A stretch of DNA of 48,026 nt from Arthrobacter sp. Soc17.1.1.1 (lineage in GTDB: Bacteria; Actinomycetota; Actinomycetes; Actinomycetales; Micrococcaceae): NCBI RefSeq assembly GCF_036867195.1, contig NZ_JBAJII010000005.1, positions 1-48,026 of the forward strand. Reading direction: 5' to 3'. The notes beneath the pieces are model-generated. The model saw only the letters and a list, made by a program, of their open reading frames with translations. It was not told the origin of the DNA and searched no databases. Both the position numbers and the translations under genes were made by a program. This document shows, piece by piece, positions 40,560 through 47,995 of the stretch (position 1 is the stretch's first letter; each line of letters opens with the position of its first letter).

Positions 40560-42452
40560 TCAAGCTGCTGTTCTGCTGGCGTTCCATAGGGCCAGGTGGT
40601 GCTTGTGGTCGTCGTCAGCTGGCGGGAGCCAGTAGTCGTCGACGTCGGGGTCATGCACTTCGTGTTCGTTGAGCTGCGGGACCAAATGGCGGTCGAGCCA
40701 GGCGTGCCACGCCGCTCGTTCCTTGCGGTAGCGGCTGATCTGAGCGCTGTAGTCGTCGGTGGCTCCAAGTCTGTCCGCGAGCTGGCGGAGGTTCGTGGTG
40801 GTCGTGATCTGCCAGGCGCCGTGGTGCCGTCGGATCATGCCGAGGTTTTCCATGGTGGCAAGGCGGTCGCTGAGGGTGTTACGACTGATTCCTGTCGCGC
40901 GGGATAACTCAATGGTGGTGGGGGAGTGGCGTGCTCGTTCGATGCCCTCATAGGCGAGAGCTGCAACCTCTCCAAGGGCCCGGAACACGGGCCGGATGCC
41001 GTAAATCTTGCCTTTTCGCCACGGCAGGACGCGTGCGTGCTGCTCGAGGTCGGCGGGGAGGTCGATGGCGTAGGTGTCGGCGTTCCGTCCGCGGCCGCGG
41101 TGGATGCGGGTGATGATGCCGCGTGATGTGCGTTCGAGCGTTGCGAGGAGTCGGGCGACGGTGACGTGGTCCTTGCCTACTGCGACAGCGAGGGAACGGC
41201 AGCCGACGTCGAGGATGTTGGTCTCGTTCGTCCTCATGAATCCGAGGAGTGCACGCATGAGGAATTTTAGCGAGATCCCGATACGGCCTAGCTGGTCGAA
41301 GTGTGAATCAAGGATGGCGTAGTTGATGACCTCCAGATCGTTCACAAGCTGGTGGATCGTTGCCGCACTTGGTATTGAGGCTTGGTTGGGCGAGGGGGGC
41401 GTGAGTTGAGTTTGGCTTGTGTTGTAGATAGGTGCATACCTGTCCCGTGCTCGTTCTGCAGGGGCTTTGGCCGTGACGCGGGCGTGGGCTTTGGCCCACT
41501 CCCCGGGCAACAGGCGATTGATCCGGGAAGTGTCTCCATAGAGCGCTGTAAGGCCGGCGAGCTGGTCAGTCATGCCGGCGCGGACCTGGTCGACGGTCCA
41601 GCCGCAACCGGCGAAGTGGTTGAGGACCGCCATGCGGGCCTCTGAGTCGCTGGGGTAGGTGCTGGTGTCGTAGACACCGGTAATGGCCACGGAACGCAGG
41701 ACAGAGCGTTCTCCCGCCCTCGAGGACGCCCTGAGGGTGGTGTGCCCGGCGGCGGCGGAAGAACGCAGTGTGGCGATCGCGTCAGCCGCGGTGCGCTGCT
41801 GGTGGCCCTTGTTCTGTCCGAGGCGGTGCAGCTCCGGTGCGAGGGTTTGCCTGAGCGCGGTCAGCGCCGCAGTGGGGTTCCGGCGGCGGAGGATGCCGTA
41901 TGCCTCGGTGAGAGGCGTGATGAGAATCTGGTGGCCACCGAGCTTGTGTGGGGAACCTGGAACGCGGATACAGCCGTCTGTGACGTTCTGGTGGGGGTTT
42001 GGGTCGAGGCTCGGGGCGTGCAGTTGCAGTGCCTCCACGAGGCGTCGGGCGTCGGCCGCGGTGATGGGTTCCTGTAGCGGGATGTACAGGTGGCGTCCAC
42101 CGCTGGGGGAACGGTCCTCGACGAACGCTAGGCCAACGCCGGTGAGCAGCTGGCCGAGCCGTGCGGCGTCGGCGTCAACGACGGCGCGCCGGGCGGTCCG
42201 GGATGTGTCCAGGTCGAGGCAGAGAGTTCGGACTGATCCGTCGACATCATGGATCATCACAGCGGCCGGCGCCGCCGGCAAGGTGCCGGTAATGGGTCGC
42301 GTGGCTGACTGCTGATACCGAAGGGCGCCGTTGATCCGGCGGCCAAGCCTGTAGGCAGGCTGACCGGCGATTAGCGGGGCAAGAGCCCAAAGTGCCTTCT
42401 TGGAATCGTTGCGGCGCGGCGCGTCCGAAACGACTGGAGGAGCTTCCAGCAC
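40560..42452 (-). CDS. Plasmid replication protein with AEP primase domain
   Basis: A 630-residue protein from GTG 42452. The N-terminal archaeo-eukaryotic primase-type domain has LCLDLDTS (DxD motif, residues about 78-85), SPSGGRHLYIPL (GxH motif) and DGCIRVPGSPHKLGG (third catalytic segment). Residues 340-560 contain a helical domain and a C-terminal winged helix (TIELSRATGISRNTLSDRLATMENLGMI). Such Rep proteins initiate and prime replication of actinobacterial plasmids. It is the only replication gene in the window, with a candidate origin on its downstream side. Confidence 0.85.
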   Translation of the reverse strand: MLEAPPVVSDAPRRNDSKKALWALAPLIAGQPAYRLGRRINGALRYQQSATRPITGTLPAAPAAVMIHDVDGSVRTLCLDLDTSRTARRAVVDADAARLGQLLTGVGLAFVEDRSPSGGRHLYIPLQEPITAADARRLVEALQLHAPSLDPNPHQNVTDGCIRVPGSPHKLGGHQILITPLTEAYGILRRRNPTAALTALRQTLAPELHRLGQNKGHQQRTAADAIATLRSSAAAGHTTLRASSRAGERSVLRSVAITGVYDTSTYPSDSEARMAVLNHFAGCGWTVDQVRAGMTDQLAGLTALYGDTSRINRLLPGEWAKAHARVTAKAPAERARDRYAPIYNTSQTQLTPPSPNQASIPSAATIHQLVNDLEVINYAILDSHFDQLGRIGISLKFLMRALLGFMRTNETNILDVGCRSLAVAVGKDHVTVARLLATLERTSRGIITRIHRGRGRNADTYAIDLPADLEQHARVLPWRKGKIYGIRPVFRALGEVAALAYEGIERARHSPTTIELSRATGISRNTLSDRLATMENLGMIRRHHGAWQITTTTNLRQLADRLGATDDYSAQISRYRKERAAWHAWLDRHLVPQLNEHEVHDPDVDDYWLPPADDDHKHHLALWNASRTAA

Positions 42453-42504
42453 GTGTAGTAGAATCCTTCTCGTAGTAGCAAACAGGCACAGCGAAAGCAG
42501 TGAC

Positions 42505-42518
42505 TGAGGAGCTCCTCA
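42505..42518. promoter_or_regulatory. Perfect 14-bp palindrome upstream of replication gene
   Basis: TGAGGAGCTCCTCA, 53 bp before the rep start. Candidate operator for the small RHH-like protein encoded just upstream. Confidence 0.5.
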
Positions 42519-42565
42519 CCGACGGATCTTGGCGGATATGCGGTGTGAAGCTCGAAAACTTGGAC

Positions 42566-42592
42566 GAAGGCCCGCCGGCTAGGCGGGCCTTC
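42566..42592. terminator. Hairpin terminator after RHH-like gene
   Basis: GAAGGCCCGCC and GGCGGGCCTTC, perfect 11-bp arms with a 5-nt loop, six bases after the stop at 42598 on the minus strand. Confidence 0.8.
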
Positions 42593-42597
42593 CTCGT

Positions 42598-42834
42598 TTA
42601 ACTGGCCTGCGCCATGGGCAAAGCCTCCGGAATGTTTTCTCGATCTGCCCACGTTGGGAGACCATCAGCGTCGAGCTCTAGATGCTCAAGAATCAACTCA
42701 AGTCCCTCGGAAGCACTGATTCCGAGGCGGCGGGACACATCAGCGAGACGTTGCTTGGACTCCGGCGGGATGATGTAGCCGGCCTGGATGTTGCCCTTGC
42801 TGGTACCGCGTGCTCGCCGCAATGTCTGACCCAT
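42598..42834 (-). CDS. Small RHH-like DNA-binding protein, replication control candidate
   Basis: A 78-residue protein with a basic N-terminus (GQTLRRARGTSKGN), a strand-like AGYIIPPESKQRLADVSR and helix ISASEGLELILEHLEL. This fits a CopG/ribbon-helix-helix fold. It lies directly upstream of the replication gene on the same strand, separated by a terminator and a palindrome, the typical setting of a copy-number repressor. This role is inferred from context. Confidence 0.6.
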   Translation of the reverse strand: MGQTLRRARGTSKGNIQAGYIIPPESKQRLADVSRRLGISASEGLELILEHLELDADGLPTWADRENIPEALPMAQAS

Positions 42835-43040
42835 GGCTCGAACCTATCTATAACTCTTAGGATTAAGTTGGCTGATCGTCAGCGTGTCGGGATTAAACAT
42901 CGTGGACCCTTCGATCGCAGGGTTCGGACCGAACCTCCTGAGATGTCATCTGTGGGCGGTACACTCGGCTCGGTCTTCGTCTACGTACTGCTGGAACGTC
43001 GACCGTCCTGGCCGACATCGTAAATTTCATATTACACATC

Positions 43041-43057
43041 ACTGAAATTTTTTCAGT
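43041..43057. promoter_or_regulatory. Palindromic operator, copy 2, ImmA/IrrE operon
   Basis: ACTGAAA-TTT-TTTCAGT, followed immediately by a TACCGT -10-like box (43056-43061), 75 bp before the start at 43132. Same motif as 19541 and 45770. Confidence 0.75.
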
Positions 43058-43131
43058 ACCGTTGGGGAACGGACTGCAGCGCCCTGTCCTCGGCGGGCCA
43101 CACGACACGTCGAGAACGACAGGAGAAGCAA

Positions 43132-43608
43132 GTGGAGCGATCTGGGGCAGCCCTGTCAGCGTTCGCAACGCTCGAACTTCCTTCGCGGCCGCAGCTAGGC
43201 GACCTATTGGTCGCCGTTGAGAAACGCTATGGGAAGCCTTTGACGCTTCGTGAGGTGCCGGCGGGGTCACTCGGACACAACATCACAGGTCAGTGGACGG
43301 ACTTCGTGACCCACGGCCTTATCGAATACGCAGCGGGCCGACGGGTATGGCAGCTTCACGTAATTCTTCACGAGCTGGGGCACATCGTGCTCGATCACAA
43401 GAGCCACAAGAGCCACCCCATGGCCGAATCTGGCTTTTTTCGTGGAATCGGCAGCCGAAAAGGTGTGAGTTGGATGTTCCGCCAGGTCGACGGACCCACG
43501 AACCACATCGAGTGTGCAGCGGAGGACCTTGCGTTCGTTTTCGCTGATGCGATGTTCGGCTCCACGCAGGGCAACTTAACTGCTGCCGAGCGGATCTTCG
43601 GCTTGTGA
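43132..43608 (+). CDS. ImmA/IrrE-family metallopeptidase
   Basis: A 158-residue protein from GTG 43132 behind AGGAGAAG. The zinc motif is LHVILHELGHIVLDH (HExxH form HELGH), with ECAAEDLAFVFADAM supplying the third ligand region. Family members such as ImmA cleave XRE repressors. A cognate HTH protein lies at 45286. The frame overlaps the next gene by 4 bp (GTGA), so it is first in a cassette with two membrane proteins. Confidence 0.88.
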   Translation: MERSGAALSAFATLELPSRPQLGDLLVAVEKRYGKPLTLREVPAGSLGHNITGQWTDFVTHGLIEYAAGRRVWQLHVILHELGHIVLDHKSHKSHPMAESGFFRGIGSRKGVSWMFRQVDGPTNHIECAAEDLAFVFADAMFGSTQGNLTAAERIFGL

Positions 43609-44594
43609 TCGAGGTTGCCTTCTGGCTGCTCGCAGTAGCGTTTGTCTCCCGTCTTACGTTCGTGATCCGGTTCGGCTCGTCGACGGCGTTCCTCGCGGCC
43701 ATGGGAATCGGGCTCATCGGACTCTTCAGCACCGGCGTCCTGGTTCCCGAGCCGATACTCGACGGACTACTCGGCGGTCACAATGTCCTGCACCTGCTGC
43801 GGAACCTCGCAGTCACCTACGCTGTGTGGCTCATCCGCGACGGAGTGGTGCATGCGTTCGGTGGCGAAGCCGACCGCAGCAGGTTCATCTACCGTCGTTC
43901 ATTCTTGCTTCTTGTCACGGCCGCAATTGTCATTCCCTTCCTGTTCCAACACTTCGTGCCCACCACCGAGCGATTCGTTCCAGAAAACGTCGACCAGCCG
44001 GCAGTTCTGATCTACGCGACGGTATACATGGCTGCACTGGGTTTCCTTGCAGCCTCGGTCGTGAAAACCTGCTTGGCACCTCAGTCGAGTCGAGCCGTCA
44101 GAGTAAGCGCGCGCGGCGTTGCCGTCGGGATGGCGTTCATGGCTGTCGCCTGCATCGACGAAATCGTGTACATGCAGCTGCAGGCTCTGGACGCCGGACC
44201 GGCAGGACTTAGAGCCGTTCTCTACGGTGCCTTCTCCCCGTTGCTCTACGGCGGTGTGCTGATCGTTTCACTCAGCCTCGCCCTGCCCCTGCTCATACGT
44301 GTTGTTCGCACGTTCGATCTGGTCAACCGGCTCACGCTGCTTGTGCTGGAGGTCTCGCCCGCAACTATCAACGACTCCACCAAGGTTCAAAGCTCGTTGC
44401 AGAGGATGAGAGCCGCCTGGTTACACGCCGATCCATCAAGCGCCGTGTACGAACACATCATCCGCGAGAGTGATCGCCGTGTCACCGAGGAACACCGTTC
44501 ATTGCCCGCTCTGACCGCAAGGGCCCTTGCAGCAGCGGAAGACCGGTTCGACAGGTCCTTCGATATGACAGTGAAAGAAAAGGAAATCTTATGA
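43605..44594 (+). CDS. MAB_1171c-like polytopic membrane protein
   Basis: A 329-residue protein with about seven TMs in the first 235 residues (starting VAFWLLAVAFVSRLTFVI; then FLAAMGIGLIGLFSTGVLV, NLAVTYAVWLI, FLLLVTAAIVIPFLF, VYMAALGFLAASVV, GVAVGMAFMAVACI and PLLYGGVLIVSLSLALPLLI). A cytoplasmic helical tail follows. This topology and its pairing with an ImmA/IrrE peptidase match the MAB_1171c family of actinobacteria, usually annotated as transporter or sensor without proof. It overlaps both neighbours by 4 bp. Confidence 0.75.
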   Translation: MIEVAFWLLAVAFVSRLTFVIRFGSSTAFLAAMGIGLIGLFSTGVLVPEPILDGLLGGHNVLHLLRNLAVTYAVWLIRDGVVHAFGGEADRSRFIYRRSFLLLVTAAIVIPFLFQHFVPTTERFVPENVDQPAVLIYATVYMAALGFLAASVVKTCLAPQSSRAVRVSARGVAVGMAFMAVACIDEIVYMQLQALDAGPAGLRAVLYGAFSPLLYGGVLIVSLSLALPLLIRVVRTFDLVNRLTLLVLEVSPATINDSTKVQSSLQRMRAAWLHADPSSAVYEHIIRESDRRVTEEHRSLPALTARALAAAEDRFDRSFDMTVKEKEIL

Positions 44595-45208
44595 GCACTC
44601 AGACCATCAGTGACGAAGTGAGGACGTCCCCGGTGGGCCGCATTGCGCGGACTGCAACTGAGATAGCCCAGCCGCCACTGGTGTTGTCAGTGCTTCTAGT
44701 GTTGGCATCAATTCTTCAGAACCCGGTGCTGCCGTTCGTAATGACCGGCATCATCGCCGCACTGACGATCTGCTTGGTGCCTTTCGCCGTCGTGGTAGTC
44801 ATGGCGCGTCGTGGGCGACTGACCGACCACCACGTAGGGGACAAGCGGCAGCGCCGCGGAGTCATGCTGTGGACCCTGGGATCAGCGCTCGTTGGCGCCG
44901 GCTTACTCACACTCATGGACACCCCACGACCCCTTTGGGGCTTGATTGGTGGCATTTTCGCCGGGATCGTGACGCTGATCGTCATCAGCCCTGTCTGGAA
45001 GGTTTCAGGGCACGCGATGACACTCGGCGGTGCCACGGTCACCTCGTTGCTGATGTTCGGATGGGCAGGGCTGCCAGTACTTATAGCCGCCCCGCTCGTC
45101 TGCTGGTCTAGGGTGTATCTGAAAGATCACTCAGCGGCACAAGTGATCGTCGGCTTTCTCGTCGGTGCTGTTGCATTCGGCATCTCCTATACGCTGATTG
45201 CCGCTTAG
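44591..45208 (+). CDS. PAP2-superfamily-like membrane protein
   Basis: A 205-residue protein with about six TMs. It carries weakened acid-phosphatase motifs: MDTPRPL, KVSGHAMTLGG (SGH) and CWSRVYLKDHSAAQVIVGF (SR-x5-H). The usual Asp after the last His is Gln here and the first motif is incomplete, so catalysis is doubtful. It would act on lipid phosphates if active. It is coupled to the MAB_1171c-like gene. Confidence 0.65.
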   Translation: MSTQTISDEVRTSPVGRIARTATEIAQPPLVLSVLLVLASILQNPVLPFVMTGIIAALTICLVPFAVVVVMARRGRLTDHHVGDKRQRRGVMLWTLGSALVGAGLLTLMDTPRPLWGLIGGIFAGIVTLIVISPVWKVSGHAMTLGGATVTSLLMFGWAGLPVLIAAPLVCWSRVYLKDHSAAQVIVGFLVGAVAFGISYTLIAA

Positions 45209-45285
45209 CTCTAGCATCCACCAGCCTAAGGAGCGTCCACAGCCGTCCCTGTGGCCACTCTTGCATTCCAGTTCTTGCACATTCC

Positions 45286-45753
45286 ATGAGTCGAAATGAG
45301 GTCACCTTGGGCGACGATAATGAGCCGGTTGATCCTCGAACCGACAAGGAAGTTGTCGCTTCGAAGCTGAGACTCTTACTCGACATCGTGCACGAGAAAG
45401 ACGCTGACAGCTTCACCTACGAGGACATCCGCAGAGGCCTCGAAGACCAAGGCTTTACCCTCACCAAAACTCGGTGGCACCGCCTACTTGCAGGATCCGC
45501 AGACAACAGGTGGGACCCACCCCTGTTGAAGGCACTTGCCTATTTCTTCGACGTCGATGAGAACTTCCTGCTGCAGCGCTCAGGCCCCATCCCTGAGCGC
45601 GTGGAAGCGGAGCTGAGGCTCATCGAGGCCTACCGCATATCCGAGGTTGAGCACTACGCCGCCAGGGCGCTAGGCGAGGTCAACATCGACGCCCTGCGAG
45701 CAGTCACTCAAGCCCTCCGCAACCTGCCTCGACGTCCCTCTCAGGAGAACTAG
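45286..45753 (+). CDS. EspR-like helix-turn-helix regulator
   Basis: A 155-residue protein. After an acidic N-terminus comes an XRE-type domain with YEDIRRGLEDQGFTLTKTRWHRLLAG, a wHTH-like turn, and DPPLLKALAYFFDVDENFLLQ, the pattern of EspR and related actinobacterial regulators. The C-terminal helices (AEHRLIEAY-like, AARALGEVNIDALRAV) probably dimerise. It is a strong candidate for the protein that binds the ACTGAAA-N3-TTTCAGT sites and for the target of the ImmA/IrrE peptidase. Two sites lie 17-48 bp after its stop. Confidence 0.75.
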   Translation: MSRNEVTLGDDNEPVDPRTDKEVVASKLRLLLDIVHEKDADSFTYEDIRRGLEDQGFTLTKTRWHRLLAGSADNRWDPPLLKALAYFFDVDENFLLQRSGPIPERVEAELRLIEAYRISEVEHYAARALGEVNIDALRAVTQALRNLPRRPSQEN

Positions 45754-45769
45754 AGATGAACACCCGGAT

Positions 45770-45801
45770 CTGAAAATATTTCAGACTGAAATATTTTCAG
45801 T
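45770..45801. promoter_or_regulatory. Tandem palindromic operators, copies 3 and 4
   Basis: CTGAAA-ATA-TTTCAG (45770-45784) and ACTGAAA-TAT-TTTCAGT (45785-45801) are side by side, centres 16 bp apart. TATGCT (45810-45815) follows, seven bases before ATG 45822, a leaderless-type layout. Confidence 0.8.
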
Positions 45802-45821
45802 TTTGGGTCTATGCTGGGCGC

Positions 45822-46028
45822 ATGAGTTCAGCCGTCCGCTCTGCTGCACTGCGCGCCGGCTTCCGCCTAAATGGTGTGGGTGTCGCCTCGAGCGTTGACG
45901 TATGCGGCGATGAGCGACAAGAGCTTGTCAGCTCGGCGCGCATCCAGGGCGTAGGTAAGAGCTCTCGTCGATCGCTCGCCGGCGGGAAGGTTCGCAGTAA
46001 CGACCCCCGTCAGTTCGAGCTTTCCTAG
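45822..46028 (+). pseudogene. Truncated ORF behind the tandem operator
   Basis: It opens MSSAVRSAALRAGFRLNGVG then loses protein-like character and runs antisense into the winged-helix gene at 45867. An intact operator and -10 in front of a short start suggest the 5' remnant of a gene cut off when the transfer region was joined here. Confidence 0.35.
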
Positions 46029-46217
46029 GCTTTGAGTCAGCACGCTCGCGTTGATGTTCGTCGCCTCTTGGATCTGGTACCGCATCGACGGACCGCTAAT
46101 CCTCAAGTGGCGGATGATCTGCATCCTGACGGCGGTGCCATACGCAACGATGGCGGCATCCAGGTCCTGCGACCACATGGGGTCTTCGGGGCGGACGTGG
46201 CGGGGCATGCGTTCCAT
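45867..46217 (-). CDS. Winged-helix transcriptional regulator of transfer operon
   Basis: A 116-residue protein with an ArsR/MarR-like DNA-binding core: AYGTAVRMQIIRHLRISGPSMRYQIQEATN, recognition helix ASVLTQSLGKLELTGVV and wing. GGAAGG precedes the ATG. It is divergent from the M23 peptidase gene that opens the transfer operon, so probably a repressor of conjugation and of itself. Confidence 0.82.
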   Translation of the reverse strand: MERMPRHVRPEDPMWSQDLDAAIVAYGTAVRMQIIRHLRISGPSMRYQIQEATNINASVLTQSLGKLELTGVVTANLPAGERSTRALTYALDARRADKLLSLIAAYVNARGDTHTI

Positions 46218-46253
46218 TCTGCCGAACCTTCCTATAACGAGCTAATTTCTGTG

Positions 46254-46307
46254 CCCAACTTAGCACTTTAAGTGTGCAGTTGGGTTGTTTATGTGTAAGA
46301 GTTGGGT
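46254..46307. promoter_or_regulatory. Transfer operon operator with three half-sites
   Basis: CCCAACT (46254-46260) and AGTTGGG (46278-46284) form an inverted pair that encloses CACTT-T-AAGTG (46264-46274). A third AGTTGGGT lies at 46300-46307, 22 bp (two helical turns) after the second. It is located between the repressor and the first transfer gene. Confidence 0.65.
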
Positions 46308-46333
46308 CTATCGACACGTATTGAGGGGGAGCG

Positions 46334-47425
46334 GTGCAAGACACAAAGGGCGGGGAACTGATTGCGGTCGTGGCCGCCATCTGCCTCGTTCCACTGATGA
46401 TCGTGATCATCGCGGTCGTCGGCATGACCGGCGCGCCAGCGGCCAGCGGTCTCTGTGCAGCACCCGGAGTTGCCGGTGACGCAAGCACGGTCGAGGGATC
46501 GGTTGCCGGTTTCTCGGGTGTCCAGCTGCAAAACGCTGCAGAGATCATGGGTGTGGCAACCGACCTGAAGCTCCCGGTGTCCGCCCAGATTCTCGGTGTT
46601 CAGACAGCGATCGGTGAGTCCACACTCGAGGTAAAGACTTACGGGGATGCCGCCGGGCCAGACTCTCGAGGACTGTTCCAGCAGCGTGATAACGGGGCGT
46701 GGGGTTCTCTCGAAGACCGCATGAATCCGCGCGTGAGCGCCACGAACTTCTTCAAGCAGCTGATGAAGGTGGAGGGATGGGAAGCGCTCGAGCCGAGCAC
46801 GGCGATCCACCGGGTTCAGCGCAACGACAACCCAAATCACTACACGCAGTTCCGCGGGCCGGCCACTGAGGTCGTCAAGGCTCTTGCCGGCGGCGACATC
46901 GAAGGGATCGACTCCACCGGAGCGTGCCCTGCAGCCAGTAACGCGGTCATTGGGGAGCTGTCGGGCAAGTGGGTGAACCCTCTGCCCGGATCGACGGTGA
47001 CCAGCGGATACGGTCCCCGTGGAGCACCCGCTGGGACCGCCGGCGGCGTCCTGGCTAATTTCCACTACGGGCTCGACCTGTCCAGCACCACAGCCGCTTC
47101 CGGCGGCACGGTGGTGGCGGCCACGGATATGAAAATCACCATCGCCCGGGAGAACGACGGACAGTTCGGTACCCGCGTCAACGGAACCACTCTCGACGGC
47201 AAACTCACGATCGGCCACTACCACCTCGCTGCCGGCAGCTTGAAGGTCAAGGTCGGGGATACCGTCGCCGCCGGCACGCCCCTAGGCACCGAAGGTGGCA
47301 CCGGCAACGTCAGCGGCACCCACCTTCACCTTGAGTTCTTCACAGGAACCCCGGCCGAACCTTCGATCCCGACCAACCCGACCGTCGATCCCGAACCGAT
47401 CCTTCGTAGCAAGGGAGCACTCTGA
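46334..47425 (+). CDS. M23 peptidase with N-terminal lytic-type domain, first transfer gene
   Basis: A 363-residue protein from GTG 46334 behind GGGGGAGC. It has an N-terminal TM (ELIAVVAAICLVPLMIVIIAVVG), then a helical lytic-transglycosylase-like stretch (AQILGVQTAIGESTLEVKTYG, SRGLFQQRDNGAWGS), and a C-terminal LytM/M23 domain with zinc motifs FHYGLDLSS (H, D), GHYHLAAG and THLHLEFF (HxH). It locally opens peptidoglycan for the secretion channel (VirB1-like role). Two wall-cleaving domains in one protein fit Gram-positive conjugation systems. Confidence 0.88.
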   Translation: MQDTKGGELIAVVAAICLVPLMIVIIAVVGMTGAPAASGLCAAPGVAGDASTVEGSVAGFSGVQLQNAAEIMGVATDLKLPVSAQILGVQTAIGESTLEVKTYGDAAGPDSRGLFQQRDNGAWGSLEDRMNPRVSATNFFKQLMKVEGWEALEPSTAIHRVQRNDNPNHYTQFRGPATEVVKALAGGDIEGIDSTGACPAASNAVIGELSGKWVNPLPGSTVTSGYGPRGAPAGTAGGVLANFHYGLDLSSTTAASGGTVVAATDMKITIARENDGQFGTRVNGTTLDGKLTIGHYHLAAGSLKVKVGDTVAAGTPLGTEGGTGNVSGTHLHLEFFTGTPAEPSIPTNPTVDPEPILRSKGAL

Positions 47426-47961
47426 TGCGAATTTCTATCGTCTTCACACGGACGGCCACCGTGGGACTGAGCGCGTTGCTCGTCAGCGGATGCGCTTTGT
47501 TCACGCCCGCCTCCAGCGTCGAAGATGAGGCTCGTTCGTCAACACCGACGTCGCATGAGACGCACCACAGTGGGGACGGCCATGCACACGACGAGTTTTA
47601 CGAGGGCGTCCCCGATGTCACCTGGTCGCCGTCGACGAACGCAGAGGTCGAGGCAGTCGCGGTAGAGGTCATGGATCTGTTCGCACGCCCTGAGGTACCC
47701 GAGCGTCGCTGGTACACGGACCTGCTGCCGCACCTGTCCGAGGAGTATGCGGAGGACGCCCAGTACATCGATCCAGCCAACGTGCGCGTGAACGAGATCC
47801 TGTCCGGTCCGTCTCTGGTTCGGGAGAAGGACAACCCTCTCACCGTGACGGCCGAGTTCTCCACAAACGCCGGTCCATGGTCGGTCCTGCTGCACAGGGT
47901 CGGGCAGGACGATCCATGGCTGGTCGAAGCCATCCAACCCACAGAACCAGCCAATCCGTGA
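47425..47961 (+). CDS. Transfer-associated lipoprotein
   Basis: A 178-residue lipoprotein with signal peptide and lipobox LLVSGC (Cys at about residue 23), then a His-rich spacer (SHETHHSGDGHAHDE). The folded domain ends in WSVLLHRVGQDDPWLVEAI, similar to NTF2-like transfer lipoproteins. It is translationally coupled to the M23 peptidase (TGATG). It likely anchors in the outer leaflet and supports channel assembly. The His cluster could bind metal, but that is a guess. Confidence 0.75.
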   Translation: MRISIVFTRTATVGLSALLVSGCALFTPASSVEDEARSSTPTSHETHHSGDGHAHDEFYEGVPDVTWSPSTNAEVEAVAVEVMDLFARPEVPERRWYTDLLPHLSEEYAEDAQYIDPANVRVNEILSGPSLVREKDNPLTVTAEFSTNAGPWSVLLHRVGQDDPWLVEAIQPTEPANP

Positions 47962-47995
47962 ACCAGCGCTACAACCAAGGAACGAGGTAGGAACC

